Shown: positions 49,009-60,999, numbered from the stretch's first letter. The stretch is 64,000 nucleotides of DNA from Desmodesmus armatus (GCA_007449985.2 VIIQ02000135.1:107001-171000); one strand, 5' to 3'. The notes: a model not told the origin generated them from the letters alone. Numbers and translations: made by a program.

Positions 49009-52000
49009 GGCAGCGACGGTGGCTGCTGTTGCTGCGGCAGCGACGGTGGCTGCTGTTGCTGCGGCACCTGCTGCCCGCCATGCTCCTCCCCGCCCTGCTG
49101 CTGCTGCTGCTGCTCCTGCTGCTCTGATTCATCAGCATCCCAAAAGCTGCGCTCCTGGCTGTGCAATGCCTGCACCCCCTGCTGCTGCTCCTGCTGCTGC
49201 TGCTGCTGCTGCTGTTGAGTCTCCAAAGCTGCTCGCTCCTGGTCCAGTGTTGCCTGTGCCTGCTGCTCAGCCTGGCTGTGCCAAATCCAATAGTCACTGC
49301 CATAGCTGGCCAGCACCTCGGTGTGGGGAGGTATGTCACACAGGGCCTGCAGAAACACCCTGGGGGCGGCCCTGGTGTGATCATACCTGGGGGGGGGGGG
49401 GGGGGCAGGTGGGGGGGGGGCAGAGAGGAGGGAGAAGGCGCAGGACAGGAGGAGGGGAGGAGGTTACTTGACAGCTACTCACAGACAGTCAACAAGCCCA
49501 ACAGATCATAGAACGGCTAACGCCCAGGTGGCGTCAGTACTGGATCGAACCCTTCCACGTGGTTTGTAAGACTGGTGGAGGCATTACTGCAGTGCTGGTA
49601 CTGTCCAGCTGCTACACACTTACTGTTGCTGGCATGCTCTGGGGTACCCCCCTGGTACTGCCTCCCCTCACCAGGCTGGAATCAACACGGAATGACAATT
49701 GTGAGCACTCGCAATCGCACAACAGCACCGCGACAATAGCGTTTTGTCGTCTGCTGCTGAAGTCAGTCATACGCACGTCAGTCCAAGGTGCTTGGACAAC
49801 TGTCGTCTGCGGAGCTCGTAACTTTTCCCATTTCCTTAACCAAATGCCCTCCACAAGGACCAAAACATAGCTATATACGCAAGTTAACGTTTGAAAGGTG
49901 CCTCGGTGGACCTCTGTGACAGCAACAGCAGACGGGTGAGTGAGTCTGACCTACGGTCAACATCGTGACTGCTGCTGTAGTGCGAGCAATAGCCCAAACA
50001 TCTTTTTACTGGTACAGGCTTGCGTTGTGAAGGGTCGCCGCAGGCTCTCCTCGCGTTGGCCATCGTGCAAGTAAATGGTGCATGTATATGGGTTTGAAGG
50101 CTCTTCACACAGGCCTTCTGGCGGAACAGGCGTGCTGCAGTCATCAACGACAAATATGCCTGCATGTTTTGACGATTGATGTTTTTGCATTGCCGTCCGC
50201 ATGGACTGCCTGCACATATGCTCTCGCAGCACAAGCAGTTCGCACCTTTCTACCGAACACCATCACATTCCTTATCATCGATTCATTCGTTATCGCCCAG
50301 CCCGGGCGTGGTGCGGCACTTTTGGGAACGGAATGTAGACTCTTTTTTGGCTGTCATGTGTGGGGGTGTGAACTTTGCAACGTATAAAGCTCTGAACCTT
50401 AAGGTTTCGATCTAATATGATACTGTTTGTGATCAGTGCTGCCTTGTGGAGAGCATCCCCCCCCCCCCCCCCAAGTGCTGCATTGTTTGGGTACACCCCC
50501 CCGCCCATGATGGCAAAGGATGCGCCTCTTACTTCAAGCACGGGGTGTGTGATGCCGTTGATTGCAGTTGCTTTCAGGGTCAGAGTAATCCCCCCCCCCC
50601 CCCCCCAAACACACTTTCCCGACCATATCCCAATGCGTTACGCATACACAAACACCCCTCCACCCTTCCCTTTGCCTCATACCTGCTAACCAGTGCTGCG
50701 TTGTTTGGGTCATCCCCAGCCCATTGTTGGCAAAGGATGCGCCTCCCACCCCCTCTGGGGCATGTGATGCCGTTGATCAAAGATGTTTTCAGGGTCAGAG
50801 GCCCCCCCCCCCCCACCCCCCCCCCCCCCCCCCCCACACACACACTGGCGATTACAGTCAAACCCGCACACAGTAACCCCTCCATCCTCCCCTTCAACTC
50901 ATACCTGCTGACCAGTGCTGCGTTGTTTGGGTACACACCCCGCCCATCATTGGCAAAGGATGCGCCTCCCACCCCCTCCACAGGGTGTGTGATGCCGTTG
51001 ATGGCTGAGTGCTGGAGGCTCAGAGGACCCCCCCCCCCCCCCCCACGCCCAACCCACACTGACCAACACGTCCAAATTTGTACACAGCCTCCCCCCCCCC
51101 TCCCCTTGGGATCATACCTGCTGACCAGTGCTGCATTGTTTGCGTACACCCCCCCCGCCCATCGTTGGCAAAGGATGCGCCTCCCACCAGCTCTGCAGGA
51201 TGAGTGCTGCCGTCGAGTGCAAATGCTTTCAGGGTACCCCCCCCCCCCCCCCCCCCCCACCAACACATACTGGCCAATGAGTCCACATCCGTCCACAGTC
51301 CCCCCTCCGCCTTGGGAACATACCTGCTGACCAATGCTGCGTTGTTTGGGTACACTCCCCGGCCATCATTGGCAAAGGATGCGCCTCCCACTCCCTCCAC
51401 TGGGTGCGTGAAGCCATTGATGGCCGAGTGCTTGAGGGCCAGTGCCTTGACGTGCCAGTGCCTGTTGGCTGCCCTGAGACTTTGAGCCTCCTCATGATCT
51501 GCGCAGTGGCAGAAAAAGTAAGGTCTGAGTCAGCAAGGTTACACATACGGTCCTGTAAGCCACACCTAAACCCCTGTAGAAAAAAGCACACATACACTTT
51601 GAGCCTGTTTAAACCAACTGCATGTATTTGTTGGTGGTGAGTTTCCCTGCACATGCACCCACTGCTGTCTGTCAATTGTACTGCATTGGAGATATCCAGC
51701 CAAATTGCATTGGGCTCATCCTTTGCTGCTGCTGGAAGCTTCTTGTCCCAAACACCTATCTGCACTACGGCCCAGCTGGGTCCTGCAGGACTGTACTGTC
51801 GGCTTCCTTATGCGCACCAATGCGAGCCTCCTCCCATGAACTGCCAACCATCATCTTTTGGGCACGCACGGACCCCTGGTTGCACCCACTGCACATATAC
51901 TGTGACTGTTACATTGTTCAGGCATGGCCTCAACATACCATAATAAGCACAACATGGCGCTCACCTATGATGGGGCCACAGTACTCTGTGATCAACTCAT

Positions 52001-52534
52001 TCTTGCGAAATTGTCGGCTGGTGAACAGACCTTGGCCGGCATCTGCAGGAGCATGGGCGGCAGCACAAACAGCATCAGCAGCAGCTGCAGCACAAGTCAC
52101 GGTAGCAGTGGCAGGTAGCAAGGAGAAGGAAGCAGTGCTAGTGATTGCCAGGGGATGCATCGGAATTGAGGCCAGGCAGAGCGGTGCTCTAGTGGCAGCT
52201 GCTTTCATTGTGCCGTTGGAGCCAGTAAGTGACAGTAGTTATGAGGATTGAACAACATCTGTGTAAGGTATGCGCTAGTGCGGCTACACACAACAGCACA
52301 GTACAGCACAGCACCACTGGTGTGAAATGCTCGATGCATTCAGCCAAACAAACATAGGAATGAGCTCTTTATGGACGTCTTTGAGTGATAATGGATCCAG
52401 TGATGCAAGACAGCAGTTGTCAACTCCGAGAGCACAGGATTGACTGCAAGTCACTGCTGCTGCTGCTTACTTGGAATGTCTGAGCCTCGCACCACAACCC
52501 CGTCGCCGATGGTAGCCACCGCATCATACTTCAT
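41893..52534 (-). CDS. Large SET-domain protein with AP2-like segment and polyQ/polyA tracts
   Basis: Probable lysine methyltransferase with chromatin or transcription roles. Exons, high to low: 52534-52471, 52042-51965, 51498-51324, 49386-47385, 46551-46338, 45897-45752, 45337-44315, 43800-41893; all phases fit, giving 1,869 residues. The SET domain is N-terminal (about 13-139): VVVRGSDIPNAGQGLFTSRQ, NELITEYCGPII, VGGASFANDGRGVYPNNAAL (the Asn-Asp core), ending ASYGSDYW. A segment at about 815-895 (GDTWQVYLS, then YVGLYNTLAEAIHARD, AILAVHG) resembles an AP2/ERF DNA-binding domain. The rest is Gln/Ala/Ser-rich with GRP and KRAR basic patches; SGDTASDTSS-type acidic repeats flank PNSRPKRRTPA motifs. 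A module with HQPxxQATSSGE and PAKRARQ occurs four times in the last two exons. No cysteine-rich post-SET region is seen. The 3' exon ends are uncertain. Confidence 0.7.
43821..43966 (-). mobile_element. 5'-truncated LINE copy (3' UTR only)
   Basis: The minus strand repeats the last about 145 bases of the LINE at 1-5238, including AAAAGCGTCAGG, GTGAATGGCTGGCATGAGC and the TTTGATTTG tail. It lies in the last intron of the SET gene, sense to it, and its tail ends about 20 bases from the acceptor of the final exon. Confidence 0.9.
44405..44468. repeat. CTG/CAG tract coding polyGln in SET gene
   Basis: About 20 CTG units on plus, read as Gln codons on minus. Many similar shorter tracts lie throughout 42000-49250. 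Confidence 0.9.
45413..45463 (-). repeat. Partial copy of SET-gene exon 7 start
   Basis: Repeats the acceptor and LARKPATKAAMELNGL codons of the exon that starts at 45337 (LASKPATKAVMELNRL), then departs. Confidence 0.85.
45480..45525 (-). mobile_element. Diverged LINE 3' end fragment
   Basis: Minus strand reads GGCATG...ATAACTACATGTGTAGCTTTGAT, resembling the LINE end GGCATGAGC...ATAGCTACAGGTGTAACTTTGAT. It stops about 16 bases before the acceptor of the partial exon copy at 45463. Confidence 0.5.
46617..46675. repeat. AT-rich minisatellite, three 18-base units
   Basis: GATTTTAAATTTAGACTT repeats three times in an intron of the SET gene, an AT-rich island in otherwise GC-rich DNA. Confidence 0.85.
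46826..47198 (-). repeat. Two partial copies of SET-gene exon 4 end
   Basis: 47198-47165 and 46864-46826 repeat CTGCAGGAGCGACA and the donor (GTAGG) of the exon ending at 47385, with surrounding intron sequence. Confidence 0.8.
49387..50457. other. Intron of SET gene, no other feature recognised
   Basis: Between the SET exon ending at 51324 with its downstream copies and the exon starting at 49386. Poly-C on minus borders the 49386 acceptor. No additional exon could be supported. Confidence 0.4.
50458..51238 (-). repeat. Four truncated copies of the SET core exon
   Basis: Copies at about 51238-51113, 51033-50904, 50803-50678 and 50592-50458 repeat the second half of exon 3 (GGASFANDGRG...NNAALVSR) with its donor in three of four. 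All lack the exon's first half and acceptor and are bounded by poly-C tracts on plus. The fourth is the most decayed. Confidence 0.88.
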
Positions 52535-53776
52535 CTTGAATGATTGATCGAACGCGACTCATGCTGCATCGCTATTCATTCTATTGCTGGTTCGTACAAT
52601 TGATCTAAAGATCACAATGCAGGGATCGTGTTCCAATGAGTGGATGATAAAGGCTCTCAAAAATTTGTTGCACTCTCTTCCAACAGATCACACCACTGTT
52701 GGGTGTCAGGAGAGTTAGTCATCACTTGTTGCAGTGGCAGGTCAGCCACAGCAACTTGGTCGTTACTTGCAGTATACGACAGAGGCACCTTCAAATAACG
52801 TTATATACAGACAGCTCACGCATATCAGGTTCAAAGGCAACGCCACAGCCACCAGCCTGTCGGCTGGCCGCCAGCGGCCACAGTGTGCCCACAAGGCAAC
52901 AATAGAGGCCAACTATGCTGCCGCTGCTGCTGCGCTTCGAAGCCCTCACGTTGACAAAGGCAGTTCATTCAGCGCATGCAGCTCTGCAGCTGACTGCGCT
53001 GATAGCAGCTGGGCAACAACTCTTCTCACACATCACACCTCGCCCATCATGCTGCAAGTACACCAGGACAGCCAGTGGAACCATGTGGGTGTTCACAACA
53101 CGAATGCAGTAGCAGCCCAACCACATAAGCACACCTGCTGCAGCACAGCGCACTCCCCGTGCGCCCTGCCACCCCAGCCCGCTCCCAGCCCCGGCCCAAG
53201 CCCCGTAACAGGAAGCAGCACAGGCCACAGCCCCAAACCAACAGACACAAAGCCGGCTGCCAGTAGCACTCATGCTCACTTTGCTGTTTGCAAAAGACCC
53301 GAACCACACTGTCAGTGTCAACACAGGGCAAGGGGGTGCACAAAACACATTTGGGGTCAACTCTTTGATGCGGTTCACAGAGAACAGTGGTGTGGTGTGC
53401 AGCTGCCGCCCAAATCCGGCAGTCTGAGATCAGCAGACAAACACACCGCAGTGCATGGGAGGAAGCTGAAACCGATAGGCTGCTTGCTCACATACGCATG
53501 CGCAGCAGTCGAACGTGCAGGCAGCACACACTGCATGCATGTTTGCAAACACTCGCAAACAACACACCGCGCGACCAGCTGCCTGAGCGCTCCCGACCAG
53601 GAGTGCAATCCCAACAGGGAGCCACCAAGAAGTGCAACCCTCAAGAGCCACCAAAAGGCCTAGCAAGCAGCATCCATAAGCCAGAAGCATGCGCCTTGCA
53701 CTAAAAATCCAGCAGCACAGCATGCTGCATCAGGGGGGCAAACAAAAACACAACCGCCCAACACATCTTTGCCTCA
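52535..53776. other. Intergenic; downstream flank of the F-box pseudogene
   Basis: Contains a 309-codon plus-strand open frame (52734-53663) that I do not accept as a gene. Parts (for example GCGCGACCAGCTGCCTGAGC) match the region downstream of the intact F-box gene at about 57350-57380, so this is probably duplicated 3' flank. Confidence 0.45.
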
Positions 53777-53884
53777 TATGATCGTCTGCATGTTGTCTGG
53801 CAGCAGATGCTCAAATGCAACTTTCAGCTGGGTGGCACCAGCCTCACTGACACCGCAGCCAAGCAGTTGCAAGCACACTGTTGA
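53777..53884 (-). repeat. Extra partial copy of F-box gene C-terminus
   Basis: Directly after the pseudogene stop, about 35 final codons recur in diverged form (LLGCGVSEAGATQLKVAF...LLPDNM). Confidence 0.8.
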
Positions 53885-53885
53885 C

Positions 53886-56165
53886 TCATGTGATAGTCAG
53901 CATGCCGTTGGGCAGCAACTTTGCAAATGCACACTTCAGCTGTGCAGGACCAGCCTCACTGACACCACACCCAACCAGCTGCAAGCACGTCAGCTGGCTT
54001 GCACTCCCCAGTGCGCCCACATCACCATCCTGCAGCGGCACCTGCTGCACTTCAAGCCTCCTGAGGGGTGCCAACAGGGCAACATCCCTCTACAAAGGGC
54101 CCCAGTAGCTGCCTGCACCACCCTGGCCCCCACCCATGCCTGCACTCCCCTCACCCTCGCCGTCAGAGTCAGCACCGTCACCTGGACCTACAGGGTTGGG
54201 AGCCACCAGACTGATTAGCAGCAATTCCTGCAGCGCAGGCAGCTTCTGCAGCTGCTGACACAACCCCACAACAGAGCTGCCAACACACAAGTTGTCCAGC
54301 TGCAGGTGGGTCAGCTGTGTGCAGCTGCCCAGTGCAGCAAGGATACTACCACCCTCACCAGCAGACTGAAAGATATCTAGCCTAGAAGACTCGCCATGAA
54401 GGTGCAGCCACTTGAGAGGCAACGTAGGCAGCACTGCAGGCAGCATGACTTCTAGCTCATCGTCAGGAAGCTTGCACAGCACACCAAGGTGTGTGAGGTG
54501 CGTCAGCTGCTGCAGCATCCGCATCTCATGAGGCTTGCGGTACTGCAGCAGATACAGCTGCTGCAGCTGCTGCAGCTGCTCGAGACCTCTGCCCTGGTCA
54601 CAGAAGTGATGCAGACGGTCTGCTTCCAAAACCCGCAGGCTGTGTGGAATGGTGATCCTGGATCTCAGTGCGCTCACCTCCAAGTGGGTGAGGCATGTGA
54701 GGTGCTGTAGCTGCACGGTCGCTCGACCATGCCGGGACCGACGACGCCAGTCAAGACACCAAGATCATACTTTCCAAACTGCAGCCTGACAAGGCTGTCC
54801 GGGAAGTAACTGAACGTGCCACTGTCGGGGGTCCAGCCGAGTGACAGGTGTGTCAGGCATGTAAGCTGCTGCAGCGCAGGCGCCAGCACAGCCAACAGCC
54901 CCCGCAAGTGGCCAGGGGGTCCAAACAACCCAACAGACCGGAATGTTAATCCATCATACACATTCAGGGGCAGGGTGAGGGAGCGCAGGGCTGTCAGTGT
55001 GGCGAGTGCTGCACCAAACCCATCTGCTGGCTGACTGTTGCCCAGGGTAAGCTGCAGGGAGGTGAGATGGGTCAGGCCTGCAAGCCCCTTGAGCATCCCG
55101 CCACTATCTGCCAGGCGGCTGGTGAAGCTTGACAGCTGCAGCAGCGGATTGTCCTGCTCCTGCTGCTGCTGCTGCTGCTGCTGGTGCTTGTGCTGGCCAC
55201 TGCTGCTACTGTGGGCACCATCGGCTGAAAGGCGCAGCTGGGAGAAGCCGCTGCTGACAAAGCTGGTTGGGCTGGACGGTGTCTGCCCGTCCCTGCTGCC
55301 GCCCGTGGTGCTGCTGCTCCGTGATGCTACAGCCGCTGCAGCAGATGCTACTGCAGCTGCAGTTGCTGCCGCTTCATCAATGCAGTAAAAGTCCCACACT
55401 GCTGCTTCTTGCTGCCTGGTCAGCAGTGCCTGTGGCACACTGCTAGGGCCATGTGCTGCCACTGTCAGCCCGGCAGCAATTGACGCCCCCAGCATCCTGC
55501 ACCGCTGTTTCAAGAATGCACAGCCATAAGGACCATCACTTCTGGGAGTCAGGTTTTGTGTTGTGATGCTGACCTCTATGCTGCTGCAGAGGCGGGCGTG
55601 CTTAGCGAGCCACCTGCCAAGCGCGTGGTGCTGGGGCCAGCTGGGGGAAGGGGCGCTGCTGCTGATGGTGCTGCTGCTGCTGCTGCTGCTGGTGCTGTGT
55701 GGTGCGCCGAAGCTGCACATACTGACAGACAGTCTACCTGCAAAGGCAGTGAGGCCACAGCAACATGCATGGTCATCAATGCAGCGCATGGCAATGCAGG
55801 TGTAGCGCACTGCACCTTGGTGTTCATGAAACCAGAACATGCACGTGCTGCGTAACAGCCATAAAAAACCCCTGCCAACTTCACTGTAGGTTGCAAAGAG
55901 TCCATGCAGCGACAGCATCGCTGTCATGGTGTGTGTAAAACAGCTGGCTGTGCACAAGCATGTTCGTTGCGCATAGAAGCACACCTGCACAATTGTTGTG
56001 TACCAGATCAGCCATGGCCTGGCTGCAGCACATCAATTTGCACACAACAGCCTGGTCCAAGGGTCTCCAAAGTCCACCCAGCAGCAGGTGCCACACGTCC
56101 TCCTGCTGATGCTGCTGCGACTCATCTGGAAGCTCCTGCTGTATGAGGCAGACGTCATGTGACAT
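53886..56165 (-). pseudogene. F-box/LRR protein gene, disrupted paralogue
   Basis: Tandem paralogue of the intact gene at 57554-60218. Exon 1 is 56165-55985 (MSHDVCLIQQELP..., VVCKLMCCSQAMADLVH); exon 2 starts at 55737 (GRLSVSM). Leucine-rich repeats follow (LTHLTSLQLTLGNS, LTCLTHLSLGW). Two lesions are seen against the paralogue. A one-base frameshift near 54718 separates GVVGPGMVER from VQLQHLTCLTHLEV. A TGG-to-TAG change near 54091 turns GPLWREVALL into GPL-stop-RDVALL. After each lesion the reading resumes to the normal C-terminus. Either could be a sequencing error, and a truncated protein could still be made, but two independent breaks favour decay. No restored sequence is given. Confidence 0.75.
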
Positions 56166-57553
56166 TGGATACGGACGCAACGCTTGGAAGGATCACACGA
56201 ATTGATCTTGTGAGAATTCTTCCAAGCACTGCTTAGCAGAGCGCGTGTAGGAGCAATCAATGCGTGCAGAAGCAGCTGGGAGCAAGATGCATCAGCTGCG
56301 ATGGTGGCAGGGGCTTTCTTGAAGGTTGATGGTGGTTGATGACCAAGTCTGGCAGTACGAGTCAGGGACCTTTGTGTGTTCGTAGGTTTTGATCAACCCA
56401 TGCAACTTTCAAATTTGTTGTCAAGTTGCAACAGCCCAGACTGCAACGATTTCAGCAACTTCTCTGCCACCACACCCAGCAAGCTTGTCAGCTGTTCTGA
56501 ACCTCCCAGGGCTCTGGACATGCATGCAGCGGCATCCTGTCTACAACAAGCCTCCTGCGGAAAAGCGATCGCAAGTTCTGAAACAGGGGTGAAGCCAGCC
56601 ACACGGGCCCCAGTTGCTATGTGCAGCTCCCTGACTCCACCCGGTGAGACCAGGGCTCTTCAGGCAGTTTTGGCTTTGACGGTGCCAAACCGTGGAATGT
56701 TTGGACTTCTCGCTCATCAAAACCGTCAAGTAAACAAATTTGGCTGTTTTCGCCCGATTATGACGGTTTCGCAACGTGGGCTCGGGCTAATTTGACGGTC
56801 TGAAAACCGTCACACCGTCAAATCTCACGTTCCTGAAGAGCCCTGGGTGAGACAGCCAACACTACAGCTGGCTTTGCAGCCCTCAGCTTGACAAGCTGCA
56901 GCTTTTTCATCGCCAGGAGCATCTGCAGCTGGTTGCTACCATAACAACAGCAGAGCAACAGCTTCACCCCTCTCCGCACAAACTGCGAGGTTGAACAGCT
57001 TGCTGGCACCTTGCAGGCATGATGCTATGCAGGTGGCACCTGCCACACCATATCAGACCCCAGAGGGATGCCGACAAAGGAAAGCCTGCCAGCGTTCATG
57101 CTGTGTGAACAACCTTGAACCCACTAGCAATGTCAACACCCGGGCCCGGGGTGCACATCCCATGGGGCTCAACACCAAGTACTGTGCTGGCAACAGCTTG
57201 AATGCTGCTACATGGTACTGTCCCAACTGCCACTGCAGCTGCACACAAAAAATGAACACAGGGCATGCCACACCTCCCGCAATCCTAACCTCACAGGGGC
57301 GTGAGTGTGCTGCTGCTCTAAGAAAAACTGCACTGCAGTTGCAAATCAAAGGCGCAACCAGCTAGCTGAGCGCTCAGTTCAACATGTCCAACTGCCAACA
57401 AGGGGTGCAGAATTGCCAAGCACACAAGAAGCACCACATGAGCCATCATGGCTGCATGCGCAGCATGTGCATTGCCAGACACATGGTTCAGACTACAACA
57501 CAGCAGTGCTGCACAAGGGTGGCACAGCCTATCACAACCGACATATCCTTTTG
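56166..57553. other. Spacer between the F-box paralogues
   Basis: Holds the MITE at 56651-56845 and otherwise no supported gene. It includes the 5' side of the pseudogene and the 3' side of the intact gene. Confidence 0.45.
56651..56845. mobile_element. hAT-type MITE, 195 bp
   Basis: Terminal inverted repeats CAGGGCTCTTCAGG / CCTGAAGAGCCCTG, extended by inner TTTGACGGTG / CACCGTCAAA pairs. An 8-base target duplication, GGTGAGAC, flanks it (56643-56650 and 56846-56853). The CAGGG end and 8-base duplication are typical of hAT elements. It has no coding capacity, so a transposase elsewhere is needed. Confidence 0.9.
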
Positions 57554-60218
57554 TCAACTGACCGACAGCATGCCGTTGGGCAGCAACTTAGCAAATGCAG
57601 ACTTCAGCTGAGCGGCCGCAGCCTCACTGACACCACACCCAACCAGCCTCAAGCACGTCAGCTGGCTTGCACCCCCCAGTGCCCCCACATCACCATCCTG
57701 CAGCGGCACCTGCTGCACCTCAAGCCTCCTCAGGGGTGCCAACAGGGCAACTTCCCTCCACAGAGGTCCCCAGTAGCTGCCTGCACCTCCCTTGCCCCCA
57801 CCCATGCCTGAACTCCCCTCACCCCCACCCATATGTGCACCTCCCTGGTCCCCACCCATGCCTGCACTCCCCTCACCCCCGCCCCCAGAGTCAGCACCAA
57901 CACCAGGACTGACAGGCTGTGGAGGCACCAGACTAACAAGCAGCAGTTCCTGCAGCGCAGGCAGCTTCTGCAGCTGCACACACAGCCCCACAACAGAGCT
58001 GCCCACACACAGCCTGTCCAACTCCAGGTGGGTCAGCTGTGTGCAGCTGCCCAGTGCAGCAAGGATACTACCACCCCCACAAATATGTTTAGAGATATCT
58101 GGCACCAAGTAGGTGTCACCGTAAAGACGCAGCCACTTGACAGGCAAAGAAGGCAGCACGGACAGCATTGTGCAAGAAAGCAAGCACCGCACACCAAGGT
58201 GTGTGAGATGCGTCAGCTGCTGCAGCATCCTCAGCTCCCCCGGCCTACAGTACTGCTGCAGGTGCAGATGCTGCAAGTCCTGCAGCTGCTTGAGGGTCCC
58301 ATCTGGTTCACAGAGGTACTGCAGATGGTCAACTTCCAAGGACCGCAGGCTGGGCGGGACAGTGGTCCTGCCCTCTAACTCCCTCGCCTCTAAGTGGGTG
58401 AGGCGTGTAAGATGCTCCAGCTGCAGCACTATCCTAGACCGGGACTTCATGAAGCCAAGAAACAGACCCTGACCATACTCCTTCCCATACTGTAGGCTGA
58501 CAAGGCTGGTGGGGAACTTACTGAATGCTTCATTGCTAGGCGCCCAGCCAAGTGACAGGTGAGTGAGGTCTGTAAGGTACTGCAGCGCCGGCTCTAGCTC
58601 AGCGCACAGCCGGTGGAAGTAGCCAGAGGACCAACTACCGCCCCATGCTGTTGCGGCTGTTGCTGTTGCTTGTGCATCGTCCGGATCCTGGGGCAGGGTG
58701 AGGGAGCGCAGGGCTGTCAGTGTGGCCAGCGCTGGCCCACAGCCCTCTGCTGGTTTGCTGTTACCCAGGGTTAGCTGCAGGGAGGTGAGGTGGGTCAGGC
58801 ATGCGAGCCCCTTGAGCAGAGTGCCACTGTCTGGCAGGCTGCTGGTGAAGCTGGACAGCGGCAGCAGCGAGCCCTCCTGCGCATCCTGCTGCTGCTGCTG
58901 TTGGTGGTAGCCCTCCTGCTGCTGGTGCTTGTGGTGGTGTTTATGCTGGTGTTCGTGCTGCTGCTGCTGGAGCTGGTGGTGGTGGTGGTGCTGGTGCTGC
59001 TGGCCACTGCTGCTGGTGGAGCTGGATAGCTGCAGGTGCGAGCCCTTCTGCTGCTGCAGCTGCTGCCCTTGCTCCTTCTGCGGCAGCTGCTGCTGGCGGC
59101 AGTAGCCCTCCTGGTGCTGGTGGTGGTGCTGCTGCTGGTGCTGCTGTGACTGCTGGTCCCTGCTGCCTTTGAAGGCAGCATCGGACAAACCAGCAGCCGC
59201 AGCAACGCTAGCAGGGGCAAGCGTAGATGCGCGCATTGGGGGCTGTGGAAGGCGAGACAGCGGAATCACCCCGCCGCCCCTGGGGCTGCTGCTATGCGAT
59301 GCACCAGCCGCTGTTGCAGATGCTGCTGCTGCGGCTGCAGCTGCAGCTGCTGTGTTACTATCCCATAATGCTGCTGCTGGCATCGTCAGCAGTGCCTGTG
59401 GCACACTGCTAGGGCCATGTGCTGCCGCTGTCAGCCCTGCAGCAATAGACGCCCCCAGCACATCACAGGCCGTCTGGCGGTCTGAGAGTTCAGGAACAGG
59501 GGGGTGACCGTACTCTCCTGCAGTCAGGCTGTCTGCTGTGATGCTGACCTCTATGCTGCTGCAAAAACGGGCATGCTTGGCAAGCCACCTGCCGAGCGCT
59601 TGGTGCTGGGGCCAGCTGGGGGGAGGGGTGCTGACGCTGCTGCTGCTGTCGGTGCTGGGGCTGTGTGGGCTGTGTGGGTTGCTGAATCTGGAAATATTGA
59701 CTGAGAGTCTGCCTGCAAGGGGCATAAGGGCCGTAGCAGCATGCGGCGTCGTCAACAATGCAGCACATGGCCATGCAGGGACCAATGCTGTTGGAACGCT
59801 GCATTTGGCGCGCATTGCACCGCAGAGTGCGCATTGGGCATTGTGTGCATGCGCAAACTTTTACACTCACTGCTGGATTATTACAAGGCACGCGCACAGC
59901 TTGACAGAATGAAAACAACCTGCCAAGCAAGGCAACCTGACACGGCAGTGCAGCCGTCCAATGCAGCTGGAACGCTGTGTCGGCAACCAAAGATAGCTGT
60001 ACACCAGCAGGCCCGATGCTGCACGACTCACCTGCACACTTCTGATGAACCAGATCAGCCATAGCCTGGCTGCAGCACAGCAGCTTGCAGACAACACCCT
60101 GGTCCAAGGGTGTCCACTGCCCCCTCAGCAGCACGTCCCACACATCATCCTGCTGGTTCCCATGCTGATCTAACGCCACTGAAAGCTCCTGTTGTTTGCG
60201 GTAGATACCAAGAGACAT
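57554..60218 (-). CDS. F-box/leucine-rich-repeat protein
   Basis: Likely substrate-recognition subunit of an SCF ubiquitin ligase. Two exons, 60218-60032 and 59712-57554, phase 1, 781 residues. Residues about 23-62 resemble an F-box (DDVWDVLLRGQWTPLDQGVV, then CKLLCCSQAMADLVHQKC). After a Ser/Ala/Gln/His-rich linker, leucine-rich repeats run from about residue 370 to the end (LTHLTSLQLTLGN, LTDLTHLSLGWAP, LTRLTHLEARE, LQDLQHLHLQQ, LTHLTHLGV, LRRLEVQQVPL). A Gly/Met-rich insert (EGSAGMGG units) interrupts the late repeats. The N-terminal ATG matches that of the adjacent paralogue. The frame is fully open, unlike the paralogue. The F-box assignment rests on pattern and context, as the motif is divergent. 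Confidence 0.75.
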
Positions 60219-60999
60219 TGTACAGAGGGGGACAAGCGTTGAAAGCAGGCAGGGGGATCAAAGGGGATCAAAGCTGACCTTGTGAGCGTTGGTGGGGCCT
60301 GTCAAGGTGGAGTAATGACAGGAACGGGGTGCTTGGCATACATCTCAACGTTGTTGAATCCCGTGATTGCCGGCTCGGGTTGGCTGATGACTATCGATGA
60401 CTAACTGGGAGCACGAGTCAAATACCAGTCAGGTGGTTCTTCTTTTGCCTGAAAGCATGCTCTCAGACACACAACTGCACACTTACAACTTTCTCTGACC
60501 CCAACTTGCAACGTCAACACTTACCGCAGGCAGGCAGTCCTGAACTCGTCCTCCGGCATTTTGCGACAGCTTGAAAGCAGCCGAGTTTGTTCCTTTTAGC
60601 AACTGCAATTTGCACAGACATCGGCGTGCCTCGGAGTCCTCCTGCAGACGTTGTTGACCAAGGCCAGCAAGATGGTGCTCTGTGCTTGCTTCAGGCCCAA
60701 TGCTCGGTTCGAGACAGAGACAGAGACCGCACCACCTCTAATTTTTACACAGGACCTTGATGCAGTCAAGCAGGTGTGTGTCTGTTCAGCCAGGGTCATT
60801 GAGCAGCGGCGTGCCTCGTCAGTTGCTGGCGCCAAACACATGCACCATGTGGTTAGCATCCTTGACAGCCTCACGACCTTCCTGAAACGTTTAAGAAACA
60901 ATTGGCAGCAGCTGACTGCAGCTGCAGGCCGTGCATGGCCCCACAGCTTTGTTGCCGCCTGTGACATGTATGGCCCCTGCGCTGCTGGCATGTCTCCAG
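60219..60999. other. Intergenic region between divergent genes
   Basis: Promoter side of both the F-box gene (minus) and the gene starting at 61000 (plus). A possible upstream plus-strand exon (from 60672, MVLCACFRPNARFETE) could not be joined convincingly. Confidence 0.4.

Noticed and set aside
52734..53663. 309-codon plus-strand open frame
   Set aside because: Composition is uneven, no motif is seen, and parts match the 3' flank of the intact F-box gene on the other strand; most likely antisense to a duplicated 3' region.
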